Shown here: piece after piece, positions 26,761 to 35,776 of the stretch | Layout of the letters: every line of letters starts with the position of its first letter | Position numbering within the stretch: position 1 is the first letter of the stretch | DNA from: Anaerotruncus rubiinfantis | GTDB taxonomy: Bacteria > Bacillota > Clostridia > Oscillospirales > Ruminococcaceae | Reading direction: 5' to 3' | Length of the DNA stretch: 64,000 bases | Assembly: GCF_900078395.1 (NCBI RefSeq) | Contig: NZ_FKLA01000009.1 | Coordinates: 409,305-473,304, forward strand | The notes under the pieces: model-generated | Seen by the model: only the letters and a program-made list of their open reading frames with translations | Told to the model about the DNA's origin: nothing | The model's database searches: none | Position numbers and translations under genes: made by a program

Positions 26761-28055
26761 TTATCGCTATTTTTATCACATCCATGCTCGTAGGCATTCT
26801 GATTGGATTGCCCATTGCCGTGGCGCTGCTCTTCTGCGCCGTTTGCACGGCGCTGTCGCTCGGCGGCGGTGACGCGAATCCCACGATTATCGCGCGCACG
26901 TTGATGCAGGGTTCGGATTCGGTCAGCATGATGGCGCTGCCGTTCTTTGTGCTGGCGGGTGAAATCATGAACCGCGGCGGGCTCACCAAGCGCATTATAG
27001 CGTTCTGCAACGTCTTTATCGGGCGGGTGCGCGGGGGGCTGGGCTACGTTACGATCTTCGCCTGCCTGATGTTCGCCTCGCTGGTCGGTTCCGCCGTCGC
27101 GGCCTGCGCCGCGCTGGGCGCCATTTTAATCCCGATGATGGCCAATTCCGGTTACAACCGGGAAAAGGCCGCAGCGCTTACCGCGAGCGCCAACCTGGTC
27201 GCGCCAATCATGCCGCCGTCTGTGCCGATGATCGTCTACGGAATTTCGGCCGGAGTATCGATCAAGTCGATGTTCCTGGGCGGCATCGCGCCCGCGGTCT
27301 ACCTTACGCTCATCGCCTGTGTGGTGTGGTTTTTTGTTTCGCGGAAAAAAGGGGTTGTGCCGGACACGGAAACCATGCCGCGGCCAACCGCCAAAGAAGC
27401 GGTGCGGATCATCCTTGCCGGCTTGTGGGCGCTGCTGCTTCCGGTGATCATCCTCGTCGGTTTGCGTTCCGGTTATTTCACCGCAACCGAAGCGGGCGTT
27501 ATCGCCTGTGTTTACGCGATCCTGATCGGCCTGTTTGTCTACCGTGAGATGAAAATCAAGGATCTGCGTAAAGCGTTTGTAGCGTCGGCAAAAATGTCGG
27601 CTGTGATTATGTTCCTTGCCGCAACCGCGAACTGCGCCGCCTATTTTATGACGATCTCGCGGATCCCACAGATGATGACAGCCGGCCTTGGCGGGCTGGT
27701 GGAACGGCCAACCCTCCTGATGTTCGTGCTGATGCTCATTGTGGTTGTTGTGGGCCTTGCCATGGACGTGACGCCCAGCATTCTCATCCTTACGCCGATT
27801 ATGCTTCCGCTGGTCAAAGCGGCGGGGATCGATCCTGTGTATTTTGGAATTGTGTTTGTGCTCATGAATGTGCTGGGCCTGACCTCGCCGCCTGTCGGTC
27901 CCGTATTGAATGTGGCCTGCGCCACTGGGAAGGTGAAAATGGACAAAATCATTCTGCCGACCATGCCGTATTTCATCGCGCAGACGGTGCTGTGCTTTTT
28001 GCTTGCACTGATGCCGCCCCTGGTCGAGGTCCCCTTGCGTTGGTTCGGCGGATAA
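26757..28055 (+). CDS. TRAP transporter large permease, DctM family
   Basis: A 432-residue polytopic membrane protein. Landmarks are MMALPFFVLAGEIMNRGGLT, LVGSAVAACAALG, the IMPPSVPMIVYG loop, YFTATEAGVIACVYA, and the C-terminal GLTSPPVGPVLN. ATG 26757 overlaps the dctQ stop. A strong terminator follows at 28106. Confidence 0.93.
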   Translation: MIIAIFITSMLVGILIGLPIAVALLFCAVCTALSLGGGDANPTIIARTLMQGSDSVSMMALPFFVLAGEIMNRGGLTKRIIAFCNVFIGRVRGGLGYVTIFACLMFASLVGSAVAACAALGAILIPMMANSGYNREKAAALTASANLVAPIMPPSVPMIVYGISAGVSIKSMFLGGIAPAVYLTLIACVVWFFVSRKKGVVPDTETMPRPTAKEAVRIILAGLWALLLPVIILVGLRSGYFTATEAGVIACVYAILIGLFVYREMKIKDLRKAFVASAKMSAVIMFLAATANCAAYFMTISRIPQMMTAGLGGLVERPTLLMFVLMLIVVVVGLAMDVTPSILILTPIMLPLVKAAGIDPVYFGIVFVLMNVLGLTSPPVGPVLNVACATGKVKMDKIILPTMPYFIAQTVLCFLLALMPPLVEVPLRWFGG

Positions 28056-28105
28056 AGAAGCCCTCTCCGGAAAAACAGCCCGCGTGGTTCGGGCTTGTGG
28101 AATAT

Positions 28106-28149
28106 AAAAAGGGCCGGACCCCGGCATATGCCGGGGTCCGGCCCTTTTT
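28106..28149. terminator. Bidirectional rho-independent terminator
   Basis: AAAAAGGGCCGGACCCCGGC pairs with GCCGGGGTCCGGCCCTTTTT around a four-base loop. It separates the TRAP operon from the convergent dehydrogenase pair. Confidence 0.92.
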
Positions 28150-28181
28150 CGTTTCGATTGGATGTCTCTCCGGGCGGAAAA

Positions 28182-29084
28182 TCAGGCCTGCCGTGCGGCT
28201 GAGCGCAGATTGTCCAGCACTTTTTTGCTGAGCAGCTCCGCCGCCTGCGCGGTGCGGCCCGCAGACACGTCCCTGCAGGTCACGTTCGGCAGTGCAAAAA
28301 AGCCGTCGCTGACACTGCCCGCGGCGGCCCGCGTGTCACAGAAAAAGTAGTTGCTGCTGTCGCCGCGCACCCACTGCTCCAGCGCGGCCGGATCGAACCC
28401 CGGGCCGATGGAGGTGTTGAACAGGATTTTTCCGCTGCCCAGCTGCGCAAACTCCGGCGCGCCCAATAAGAGCACATTTTTATTCAGGCAGGTGCAAACC
28501 ACCTGGCTGTCGCGCAGCAATTCGTGCAGCGGCGTGAAGCGCATCCCCTGCGCCTGCGCGTCCGGCTTTGGGGAGCGGCAATAATAGGAGATATTTGCCC
28601 CGAGCAGCTGAAGCGCGTCCGCAATCATCCGGCCGGAGGTTCCCAATCCCACGATGCCTACCTTCAGGCCGGTGATCTCCGCAGCCTGCTCATACAGGCG
28701 GGGCCGGTCGAACCCGTGAAGCAGGTCGATCAGCTCGTGCAGCACATACTCCACCACGCCCCGGTCGCCGTAATCCCGAATCCCCAGAACTTTCACGCCC
28801 AGTTCCCGGGCACAGGCAATATCCACATTGGCGCTTTCCTCGGAATACAGGCTACAGCACATCCCGATATATTTCAGGTTGGGACAGCGCCGGATCACCG
28901 AAGCGCCGATCCGGGAGGTGTAGCTCACCAGCACGGCGTCGGAATCGCCGATCCGCCGCAGGATCTCGTCGTCATTGGCCGGCACATCGGAAAACACGCA
29001 AACCTGCCTCGCATAGCCAAAAAGCTCCTGCTGGGCCCAGGGAAGCAGGCTCACCGGCTCAATCGCGGTTAATTTATCAAACAC
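28182..29084 (-). CDS. D-2-hydroxyacid dehydrogenase-like protein
   Basis: A 300-residue protein of the NAD-dependent D-isomer 2-hydroxyacid dehydrogenase superfamily. The dinucleotide loop is readable as VGIVGLGTSGRM. The substrate domain contributes VVEYVLHELIDLLHGF. A C-terminal segment near 235-260 (GSGKILFNTS) matches the usual LxxGAxLVNTSR stretch, but the catalytic Arg of NTSRG is replaced (NTSIGPG), so activity is uncertain. It may be a divergent or non-classical member. It is 13 bases downstream of the aspartate dehydrogenase-like gene and co-transcribed with it. Confidence 0.7.
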   Translation of the reverse strand: MFDKLTAIEPVSLLPWAQQELFGYARQVCVFSDVPANDDEILRRIGDSDAVLVSYTSRIGASVIRRCPNLKYIGMCCSLYSEESANVDIACARELGVKVLGIRDYGDRGVVEYVLHELIDLLHGFDRPRLYEQAAEITGLKVGIVGLGTSGRMIADALQLLGANISYYCRSPKPDAQAQGMRFTPLHELLRDSQVVCTCLNKNVLLLGAPEFAQLGSGKILFNTSIGPGFDPAALEQWVRGDSSNYFFCDTRAAAGSVSDGFFALPNVTCRDVSAGRTAQAAELLSKKVLDNLRSAARQA

Positions 29085-29097
29085 AGCAGACTCCTCC

Positions 29098-29901
29098 TTA
29101 TTGAAATGCGATGGGGGAGATCAGGTTGCGCAGCAGCGCGACCACGCTCCAGCCCGCGATGGCACTGGTGCTGGAGTAGATATCCACAACCGCCTTTACC
29201 CCTTTAATTTCGGCGGTGATCTGGTGGTCATCGCCCAAAAAGCCCGGTACACTTGTAATTTTTACCCCGGTAATCTGCGGCCCGGTAGTGGCAAGTGCAG
29301 TGGCCACCGCGACGTTCACCTTTGTGGGGAACAGGGCGATGGCATCTTTCGCGCAGCCATCGAACACGGTGCTCTCCCGCCGCGCCTTTATCAGCTCCTC
29401 CTGAAAGACGGGGGTATTGCGCAGGGATTCGGGTCCCTTCCGGGTGGAGATGCCCGCCTGTTCAGAATATCCTTCGGCCTGTGCCATCAGGGATATGGTC
29501 TGCAGGACGTCAAAACCGCCGATGGCGCCGCTTGCAAGATGCACCTGCGTACCGTTTTCCAAGGCCGCGGCCTTGACCTGCTCATAGAATTCCGCATCCG
29601 CGAACGCGCCAATGGAGAGCACCACCAGATGCGCGCCGCCGCCCAGCACTTTTAGCGCCAAATCCCGGACGGTTTGGACGCTCGCGGCTTCCGCCACATA
29701 ATCCGGCCGCAGCTTTAGCAGCTCCTCGATGGTATCGCATGCTTTGCAGCCGGCCAGGACGGCAGTTTTTTGAGCGGATTCCCGTGTGCGGCTCATCACG
29801 CCGACCAATTCATATCCTTCGAGAAGGCCGTCTGTATATGCCCTCGCGATAATGTTTCCCAGATATCCGCAGCCCACAAGGGCCAGTTTTTTCGGTTTCA
29901 T
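29098..29901 (-). CDS. Aspartate dehydrogenase-like oxidoreductase (NadX family)
   Basis: A 267-residue protein with an N-terminal NAD(P)-binding loop (LALVGCGYLGNIIARA), a VEAASVQ-like AEAASVQTVRDLAL segment, SIGAFAD and HLASGAIGGFDVLQ, all characteristic of L-aspartate dehydrogenases. These enzymes make iminoaspartate for NAD synthesis or amino-acid catabolism. Start ATG 29901 follows AGGGAA. The longer frame to 29976 has no such site. It heads a two-gene unit with the 2-hydroxyacid dehydrogenase-like gene. No other NAD-biosynthesis gene is close, so the role may be catabolic. Confidence 0.75.
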   Translation of the reverse strand: MKPKKLALVGCGYLGNIIARAYTDGLLEGYELVGVMSRTRESAQKTAVLAGCKACDTIEELLKLRPDYVAEAASVQTVRDLALKVLGGGAHLVVLSIGAFADAEFYEQVKAAALENGTQVHLASGAIGGFDVLQTISLMAQAEGYSEQAGISTRKGPESLRNTPVFQEELIKARRESTVFDGCAKDAIALFPTKVNVAVATALATTGPQITGVKITSVPGFLGDDHQITAEIKGVKAVVDIYSSTSAIAGWSVVALLRNLISPIAFQ

Positions 29902-30049
29902 GGAATTTCCCTGCTTTCTGTGTAGTGATTGCCGGTATCTTTCCCCATAAGGATACCATACCTGCTGATGCCGCACAACGGTATTCCTTCATTTTTTGTA
30001 TTTCCGGGCCCGATAAAATGGCTGCTGACGGCGGGAATCGATGAAACGC

Positions 30050-30094
30050 CAAAAAACCGCCCCGCCGGCCGGAAAAGGACGGCGGGACGGCGGG
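30050..30094 (-). terminator. Rho-independent terminator for the DUF5107/TPR gene
   Basis: On the minus strand CCGTCCCGCCG pairs with CGGCGGGGCGG, followed by TTTTTT. The rest of 29902-30118 shows no gene. Confidence 0.7.
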
Positions 30095-30118
30095 ACACCC
30101 AAAGGGCCTTCGCATCCG

Positions 30119-33100
30119 TCAGACACGAGTTTTGATCTGATGATAGGAATAGATCCGGAAATTGTAGGGATCGAGCCGCGCGGCGGCGGCAATTTCGGTT
30201 TCCGCCTGTTCCCGCTTGCCAAGACCAAGGAGCGCATAACCGCGCAGGATATGGCCATTGACAAGATTCTGCTTTTCAACATCGTACTCAAAAGGCATGG
30301 GGCAGGGTGAACCGACGCCATAATAAGTCCGCAGATCTTTGTCAGCGATCAGAGAATCGCCGGAGGAAAGCATCTCCGCCAGCACAGCGTTTGCCTCGGA
30401 GAAACGGGAGAGCTTTCTGAGCGCCAGGGCCCGGAACAAGGACAGCTCTGAAACGGCGGCTTTATAGACCGAAGCCTCCCAGTAGGCTTTCTGTGCGGCG
30501 TCCTGCTGGCCTTTCGTCTCCAGGAGACGCCCGAGATAATAATAGATGTGGGCTTCCTGGTTGAAGAAGGTCTTTGCTTCGCCATAGGATTTCGGCATAT
30601 TCACGCCGGCATGATAGATTTTTTCCGCTTCGTCCGCCTGTCCGTTTGCGGCGAGCTCATTGCCATAGAGGACATGCATCCACGCATGCTGTTTGGTGAG
30701 GTTTCCCTCTCCGCCCTCGTAGATGTGGAAATGCTTGACAGCGGCCCGGCGGATGGCTTCCTTGTAATCTCCCTGCAGGCAGAGCAGGACGATCTGGTCG
30801 AGATAGCAGTCGTCGCGTTCGGCCAAAAGATCCGGATGCTTTTCATAGACCGCGAGCCGTTCCCGTGGGGAGACGTTGCTGTTTTTGAGCAGCTGCTGAT
30901 ATTCAAACAGCAGCCTGGGATCCGGCTTATATTCCATCGCCTTTTCCATGCAGACGCGCGCCGAAGCGTAATCCCCGCGCTTGTCGAAATAGGCGAGGCT
31001 GAGGTTCCGCAGGGCTTTGGCGTGTTTTGGCTCCCGCCGAACCGCCTCCTCCCAGCAGAGGATGGCTTCCTCGTACCGGAAGCGGTCATAGTAGAGGCTG
31101 CCCAGATAGTAACAGGCATTGGAGTCGTCCGGGTTATGCCGGATGGCGAAGTTCAGGATCTCGATATCCTGGAGCCGGGACGGGAAACAGGTCCCGGTTT
31201 CCAGATGCGCCGCGCGCAGCAGGTCCTGTGTGAACTCCCTGCCGCATTGTCCGAGACAGTAGGCCCGGTAATAGGAGAACAGCGGATAATCATTTCCGGC
31301 GAGATTGAGCACACGCAGCGCGTCCTCAAAAAGGCCGGCCTCCAGATAATCACATACCACGTCGAGAAAATTTTCCGGTTTCTGGCCAAAAATCTCCGCG
31401 ATGCCCGTGTCCTTTCCGGTGAGGAACAGATATTCAAATCTGCTCCAGAGATCCAGGGAATCCGCCCGCATATTGTTCCGCGCGATTGCTTCGGCCTCGG
31501 CTTTGCGTCCGAGCCGCCGCAGGGCGGCAGCTTCCAGATTCCGGGCGCGCAGGTGCCCGGCGTTCAGCCCATAAGAAACGCCGGCCTTTTCAATCGCATC
31601 ACAATAGCGCCCAGCGGCGCAGTCCAAGGCGGCCAGCTTATAATATGCGGCGCTTCTATGGGAATAGTTCCATCCCGCGCGATGCAGAACATCGCAGGCC
31701 TCGGCGGTTTTGCCCAGATAGCAGAGCGCCACCCCTTTGAGATAGAAGGATTCTGTATCGGTGGGATGTTGGTTGCGGGAGGTCAGGCGTGCAATTGCGA
31801 CGTCGCAGTGGTTCACGCATTCATCAAATTTGCCGTCCTTCAGCGCCAGGCGGGCCATGGCGGTATTGCAGCGAATATCGCCGGGGTCCCGCCGGAGCCC
31901 TTCCCGGTAGTAATCCCGTGGGTCAAAGTTATGCTGCTTATACTGTTCCAGATGGTAGCCGTTGAGATAGAGTTCCTCAACCGTCTTCATTTCCGACGGC
32001 CTGATCACAGGCTTGCGCACCTCGATCGGCTTTTTCTGCCCCCGGACATACGGTTGGTAGGAAACCAGGGTTCTGCCGTCCGCCGAGATGAGTGAAACGG
32101 TGAGGGAATAAAAATCGCGTCCCGCGAGCGGAATGGTTTTGAGATAGGCGGTTTCGGGAGCCATGTCGACGGTTTCGGAGAAAACAGTCCCGTTTCCAGC
32201 CGTGACCAGAACTTTGCAGCCGGGGAACACGCCCGTGACGTTGAATCCGATGAACAGCTCTCCGCCGCGCTGCTCCATATTCATCGCGGCGTCCATGGTG
32301 GCGTTTTTCACGTCCCCGATGTCGTGAATCGCATACCAGTACTGCTCGAATTCGCGGGTCTCGTAGGGCTGAAGCCAGGTGAAATCCGGCTGGTTATCAG
32401 TATAAACACCGGTCATCAGCTCGATATAGGGCCCGTTCTGATCGGTCAGGTTCGAGCACCACATTTCCCCGAAATCCCCATGACCCCAGGTCCACATTTT
32501 TTTACCAGGGGCGATATGATGGTCCGCGGTGGTGACAATCCCCTTCTGGATGCCGCTGTCGTAACCTGCCACGAAATCCATGTCCGACTGTCCCTGGGAA
32601 ACCAGGAACGAGGAGGGCACTTTTACCGAATCGTAACGGGACAAATCGGTGCCTGCACCGTAATCGAAGGGCCGGGCAGTTTTGTAAACTCCCTTTGCGA
32701 TGGGCCATTCGATGACCGCCCGCCGGTCGTGGTCGTTCACCCATTCGACATCCGGCGGGAAGATGGTCCTGGTGTTTTCATTGACCGGGACCGCGAGGTT
32801 TGCCCACCACATAAAAATCTGGGGGAGGTCGGTCCGGTTGTAAACACGGATTTTTGCCTTGATGTAGCTGCGGCCCGGGTCCAGGGTGATTCCGGCGGCG
32901 CCGCGCATCCTGTAAAAGGGTTCCACCTCTCCTGTCCAGACGGTGGCCCCGCCATCCGGGCTTTCCTCCAGAGTGGCCTCTAAAGGCATAAAGGTGGTCG
33001 GGCGGTGGTGCTGCGGGAAGTTGAATTCTATGCCGCCCGAAATCCAGGCGCCGGCCAGCCCCACCAGGGCGGGCTTGATGACCTCGTTATGATAAATAAA

Positions 33101-33376
33101 ATCGTAATCCCCGGTTTTGTCGTATCCGCGCAGGATTTTTCCGCCAATGGCAGGCAGTACCTGCGTTTTGACATATTCATTTTCCAATGTGTAAACCTCG
33201 TAGGATACGTCCTGTTTTTCGTCGGTGATACCGTCCGAATAGGGCAGCGGATATAATCTTCCGGAAGCCCCTTGATAGGGCTTCTTTTCGAAGAACATGG
33301 GCAAATCATTCGGCTTTTTTGGCACATAGGTCGGAATGATCTGCCGCTGTTTTCGAGTTATCACTTTTTTGCTCAT
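30119..33376 (-). CDS. Large DUF5107-type protein with C-terminal TPR array
   Basis: A 1085-residue protein with no signal peptide. Residues about 55-370 match DUF5107, a beta-rich domain (QVLPAIGGKILRGYDKTGDYDF, then GGIEFNFP and HGDFGEMWCSN). It looks carbohydrate-related, possibly an epimerase-like fold. From about 480 onward come many helical tetratricopeptide-like repeats (for example NPDDSNACYYLGSLYYDRFR). Some DUF5107/TPR proteins occur in sugar-utilisation loci, but I know of no activity that can be read from these motifs. ATG 33376 is chosen because AAGGAG precedes it. It is divergent from the PBP-LuxR regulator at 33614 with a clean promoter pair between them, which strongly suggests that the regulator controls it. 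Confidence 0.8.
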   Translation of the reverse strand: MSKKVITRKQRQIIPTYVPKKPNDLPMFFEKKPYQGASGRLYPLPYSDGITDEKQDVSYEVYTLENEYVKTQVLPAIGGKILRGYDKTGDYDFIYHNEVIKPALVGLAGAWISGGIEFNFPQHHRPTTFMPLEATLEESPDGGATVWTGEVEPFYRMRGAAGITLDPGRSYIKAKIRVYNRTDLPQIFMWWANLAVPVNENTRTIFPPDVEWVNDHDRRAVIEWPIAKGVYKTARPFDYGAGTDLSRYDSVKVPSSFLVSQGQSDMDFVAGYDSGIQKGIVTTADHHIAPGKKMWTWGHGDFGEMWCSNLTDQNGPYIELMTGVYTDNQPDFTWLQPYETREFEQYWYAIHDIGDVKNATMDAAMNMEQRGGELFIGFNVTGVFPGCKVLVTAGNGTVFSETVDMAPETAYLKTIPLAGRDFYSLTVSLISADGRTLVSYQPYVRGQKKPIEVRKPVIRPSEMKTVEELYLNGYHLEQYKQHNFDPRDYYREGLRRDPGDIRCNTAMARLALKDGKFDECVNHCDVAIARLTSRNQHPTDTESFYLKGVALCYLGKTAEACDVLHRAGWNYSHRSAAYYKLAALDCAAGRYCDAIEKAGVSYGLNAGHLRARNLEAAALRRLGRKAEAEAIARNNMRADSLDLWSRFEYLFLTGKDTGIAEIFGQKPENFLDVVCDYLEAGLFEDALRVLNLAGNDYPLFSYYRAYCLGQCGREFTQDLLRAAHLETGTCFPSRLQDIEILNFAIRHNPDDSNACYYLGSLYYDRFRYEEAILCWEEAVRREPKHAKALRNLSLAYFDKRGDYASARVCMEKAMEYKPDPRLLFEYQQLLKNSNVSPRERLAVYEKHPDLLAERDDCYLDQIVLLCLQGDYKEAIRRAAVKHFHIYEGGEGNLTKQHAWMHVLYGNELAANGQADEAEKIYHAGVNMPKSYGEAKTFFNQEAHIYYYLGRLLETKGQQDAAQKAYWEASVYKAAVSELSLFRALALRKLSRFSEANAVLAEMLSSGDSLIADKDLRTYYGVGSPCPMPFEYDVEKQNLVNGHILRGYALLGLGKREQAETEIAAAARLDPYNFRIYSYHQIKTRV

Positions 33377-33464
33377 AGCGATCTCCTTTGTTTGGTATTC
33401 GGAACCTGGGGCGGGCCGCTTGAAAAATGGCGATGGAACCACGCATAGCGTTTCTTTTGGTTTT

Positions 33465-33493
33465 ATTCTAGAGAATTGCAGAATAAGAGACAA
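33465..33493 (-). promoter_or_regulatory. Promoter of the DUF5107/TPR gene
   Basis: On the minus strand TTGTCT (33493-33488) and TAGAAT (33470-33465) are spaced by 17 bases. This is about 90 bases upstream of the start codon. Confidence 0.55.
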
Positions 33494-33547
33494 GATAAAG
33501 AACGCTGTAAAAAATCCCAACATTCTTGTACCTTGCAGATAGAATGG

Positions 33548-33576
33548 TTTTCCTTTTAAATGGATTTGTGTATAAT
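33548..33576 (+). promoter_or_regulatory. Promoter of the PBP-LuxR regulator gene
   Basis: TTTTCC (33548-33553) and a consensus TATAAT (33571-33576) are spaced by 17 bases. Transcription would start near 33583, about 30 bases before the coding sequence. Confidence 0.6.
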
Positions 33577-33613
33577 AGAATAAAAAGGAAATACCGTACG
33601 GAATGGAGTCATC

Positions 33614-34711
33614 ATGAGTGAAGTTCTGATATTTTTAGAACCCGCATATTCCGGCAGCATGTGGTGCCAAAACCTGCTTGACGGGCTGTTGGGCGTGCTA
33701 AAGCTGAAAAGGATTCCATACAGGATCATCGGTTCCCTGAAGGAAATAAGAGAAAACCGGTATATTTTTTTAATCGGTTCGAACAACACCTGGGTGAAGG
33801 CGGTCCTGCGGGCGTGCAACGAAATTGGGACCTATCCGATTTTGCTCTGCAACCAGACCTACCACAAGTTCAATGCGGATTACAGCGCGATCTGTTCGGA
33901 TGTCGCGGGGTCGATGAAGCATCTGGTGGGGATTCTGGATTCCATGAAACGCAAGAGAATCGCACTGTATGGGGTAAATCCGCAGTCGGTTTCAGACGAA
34001 GGACGCAAGGATAGTTTCCTCGTGGCTATGGGCGGTCGGGGCCGCGGGGATATCTTTATCAATAACGGCTCGCTGCAGCAGTGTTTTGCGCGTTTTTTGC
34101 TGCGGGCGCAGGAATACGACACGGCAATCTGCACGAATGATTTCGCTGCGATTTCACTGGTCCGGCACCTGAAGGAACAGCGGCCTGAGCTGCTGGACCG
34201 CCTCACGATCATTGGCTGCGCCGAAGCGCGCCTGACCGGGCACTATGCTGATCGGATACACTCGGTGCGCCTGAATTTTGAGGAATATGGAAAAGCGGCG
34301 GTGGTCACGCTTGGCAGCCTGCAGAAAACACCCTGCATTTCCAATATCGTCATGATGATAAAATGGGACTGCTCAGCGATTGAGAAGCTCCAGCCGGGCC
34401 AATCAGAAAAGACGGAGATCAAAAAGCCTGCGCTGCCGGTGGAGATGCAATGCACCGAAACCTTTTACAATGACGACGAGCTGCGGGAAATGATGCTGGT
34501 GGAGCGCCTGCTCTGCGAATGCACCGAGGTCGAACGACTGATCCTCCGAAAAATTATGGAGGGATCTTCTTACGAAAAGATCGCGGAAGAGTGCTTTTTG
34601 ATGGAAGGAACCATCAAGTACCATGTCAAAAAAATGGGCAGCCTCTGCCGCGTAAACGGAAAACGCCAGCTGGTGGAGCTGCTGCGCAAATATCTCCTGG
34701 GCAGTGTCTGA
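33614..34711 (+). CDS. Regulator with periplasmic-binding-like sensor and C-terminal LuxR-type HTH
   Basis: A 365-residue cytoplasmic protein. Residues about 1-260 resemble the sugar-binding core of LacI-type (PBP1) regulators: the IALYGVNPQSVSDEGR strand-loop, AICTNDFAAISLVRHL and LTIIGCAE. There is no N-terminal DNA-binding domain. Instead, residues about 300-360 form a LuxR/NarL-type helix-turn-helix (TEVERLILRKIMEGSSYEKI, then EGTIKYHVKKMG). This inverted arrangement is unusual. It probably binds a sugar-like ligand and activates the divergent DUF5107/TPR gene. It is followed by a terminator. The start ATG 33614 is close to the promoter; the leader is only about 30 bases. Confidence 0.78.
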   Translation: MSEVLIFLEPAYSGSMWCQNLLDGLLGVLKLKRIPYRIIGSLKEIRENRYIFLIGSNNTWVKAVLRACNEIGTYPILLCNQTYHKFNADYSAICSDVAGSMKHLVGILDSMKRKRIALYGVNPQSVSDEGRKDSFLVAMGGRGRGDIFINNGSLQQCFARFLLRAQEYDTAICTNDFAAISLVRHLKEQRPELLDRLTIIGCAEARLTGHYADRIHSVRLNFEEYGKAAVVTLGSLQKTPCISNIVMMIKWDCSAIEKLQPGQSEKTEIKKPALPVEMQCTETFYNDDELREMMLVERLLCECTEVERLILRKIMEGSSYEKIAEECFLMEGTIKYHVKKMGSLCRVNGKRQLVELLRKYLLGSV

Positions 34712-34724
34712 ACGGGCCCAAAAC

Positions 34725-34750
34725 AAAAAGCACCCGTCAGGGTGCTTTTT
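34725..34750. terminator. Bidirectional rho-independent terminator
   Basis: AAAAAGCACCC and GGGTGCTTTTT pair around a four-base loop. It lies between the regulator gene and the convergent DUF4432 gene. Confidence 0.88.
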
Positions 34751-34780
34751 CAAAAGGTGCTCCAAATAATGGACGGCTGG

Positions 34781-35656
34781 TTATCGCGGGCCGGAAAAAG
34801 TGTAACGTCTGCTGTAAGTGGTTGATTCGCCGGGTTTGAGCGCAATGCCGCAGAAGGTTTCCGGACAAAAGGCGTCTTTGTTGTTCCAGCTGTAAAAGTT
34901 TACGACGGGGAACAGATCCTCCACAAGCACCGAAAGCGGCGAATCGTCGCGGGTGAGCTTCATCCAGTGGGTTTTCATCCCTTCATACCCATGCACCCAG
35001 AACGCGGTGGATGCGGTCGCCTGGTCGAATGCGGCCACCCGGTAGGCGTCACGCTCGATCAAAAGGCTCCCGCGCCGCAGCGTTGGCGCAATGGAATAGG
35101 GAAACTGCAGCCGGTAGCCGCGGTTCACCCCATCCGCGCCAAAGCGGAAAAAGTTATGGCTGAATTCCGTGGCGCGGATCTCCTTTTCGCCCACGTTGTG
35201 CAGGGTGTGTGTAACCGTCAGAACGGTACCCTGGAGGGAAACTGTCTTGCGCTGGTCGACCGCGATTCCGTTGCAGAAATGGGGAAGGGTATGGAAGGCG
35301 GCTTCCGTATCGTTTTGGCAGAGGACTTCCCGCTCAAACGGCGTTACTTCGTATGCCTTGGTGAACTGAAATGGGAGGGTGTCGCTCTTTTTCAGAAGCC
35401 CGACCCCGATCATTGGAAAGGAATCAGCGAAAGCGGTACTGTCATAAATGGATGTGTCGGCCCACTCGAAGACGCTGCACAGCCCAATCCCGCCGAGTCC
35501 ACAGCCGCCGTCGGACGCAATCTCGCGGGAAAGGAAGGTGGATTTCCCATAAAGCGTCACCTGCTTGACGATTCCGCTCCAGTCGTAGCGGGAACCGCGA
35601 TAGTCGCTCCCAATGTCCGAGATCTCCACAGTCAGAGCATTGTTATGCAGAATCAT
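34781..35656 (-). CDS. DUF4432 (aldose-1-epimerase-like) protein
   Basis: A 291-residue protein of the galactose mutarotase-like superfamily, DUF4432 branch. The strand pattern includes SDYRGSRYDWSGIVKQV near the start, FCNGIAVDQRKTVSL in the middle, TEFSHNFFRFG, and the C-terminal FCGIALKPGESTTYSRRYTF. It probably binds or epimerises a sugar or sugar acid. The preferred start is ATG 35656 with GAGG upstream; ATG 35698 and 35728 are longer alternatives without a ribosome binding site. It diverges from the GntR gene at 35777. One of the two copies of a repeated operator-like motif lies between them. Confidence 0.78.
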   Translation of the reverse strand: MILHNNALTVEISDIGSDYRGSRYDWSGIVKQVTLYGKSTFLSREIASDGGCGLGGIGLCSVFEWADTSIYDSTAFADSFPMIGVGLLKKSDTLPFQFTKAYEVTPFEREVLCQNDTEAAFHTLPHFCNGIAVDQRKTVSLQGTVLTVTHTLHNVGEKEIRATEFSHNFFRFGADGVNRGYRLQFPYSIAPTLRRGSLLIERDAYRVAAFDQATASTAFWVHGYEGMKTHWMKLTRDDSPLSVLVEDLFPVVNFYSWNNKDAFCPETFCGIALKPGESTTYSRRYTFSGPR

Positions 35657-35730
35657 TGCCGTCACATCCTCAATCTTTAAAAATTGTTCATATTGCATAT
35701 TGACTTTTGTGTGAAAACAATATAACATCT

Positions 35731-35751
35731 AAAATATCAAATGTCAAATAT
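35731..35751. promoter_or_regulatory. Candidate GntR operator, copy 1
   Basis: AAAATATCAAAT followed by G and then TCAAATAT lies between the divergent DUF4432 and GntR genes, 26 bases before the GntR start. An almost identical 21-base element occurs at 36524-36544. Confidence 0.6.
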
Positions 35752-35776
35752 ATGATTTTGGGATGGGAATAGAGGT

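Noticed and set aside
28106..28149. Perfect hairpin as a recombination or attachment site
   Set aside because: Flanked by A- and T-runs and by two convergent genes, so a terminator is enough.
30548..32095. 515-codon open frame on the plus strand opposite the TPR protein
   Set aside because: No start signal or motif, and the TPR frame has continuous repeat structure.
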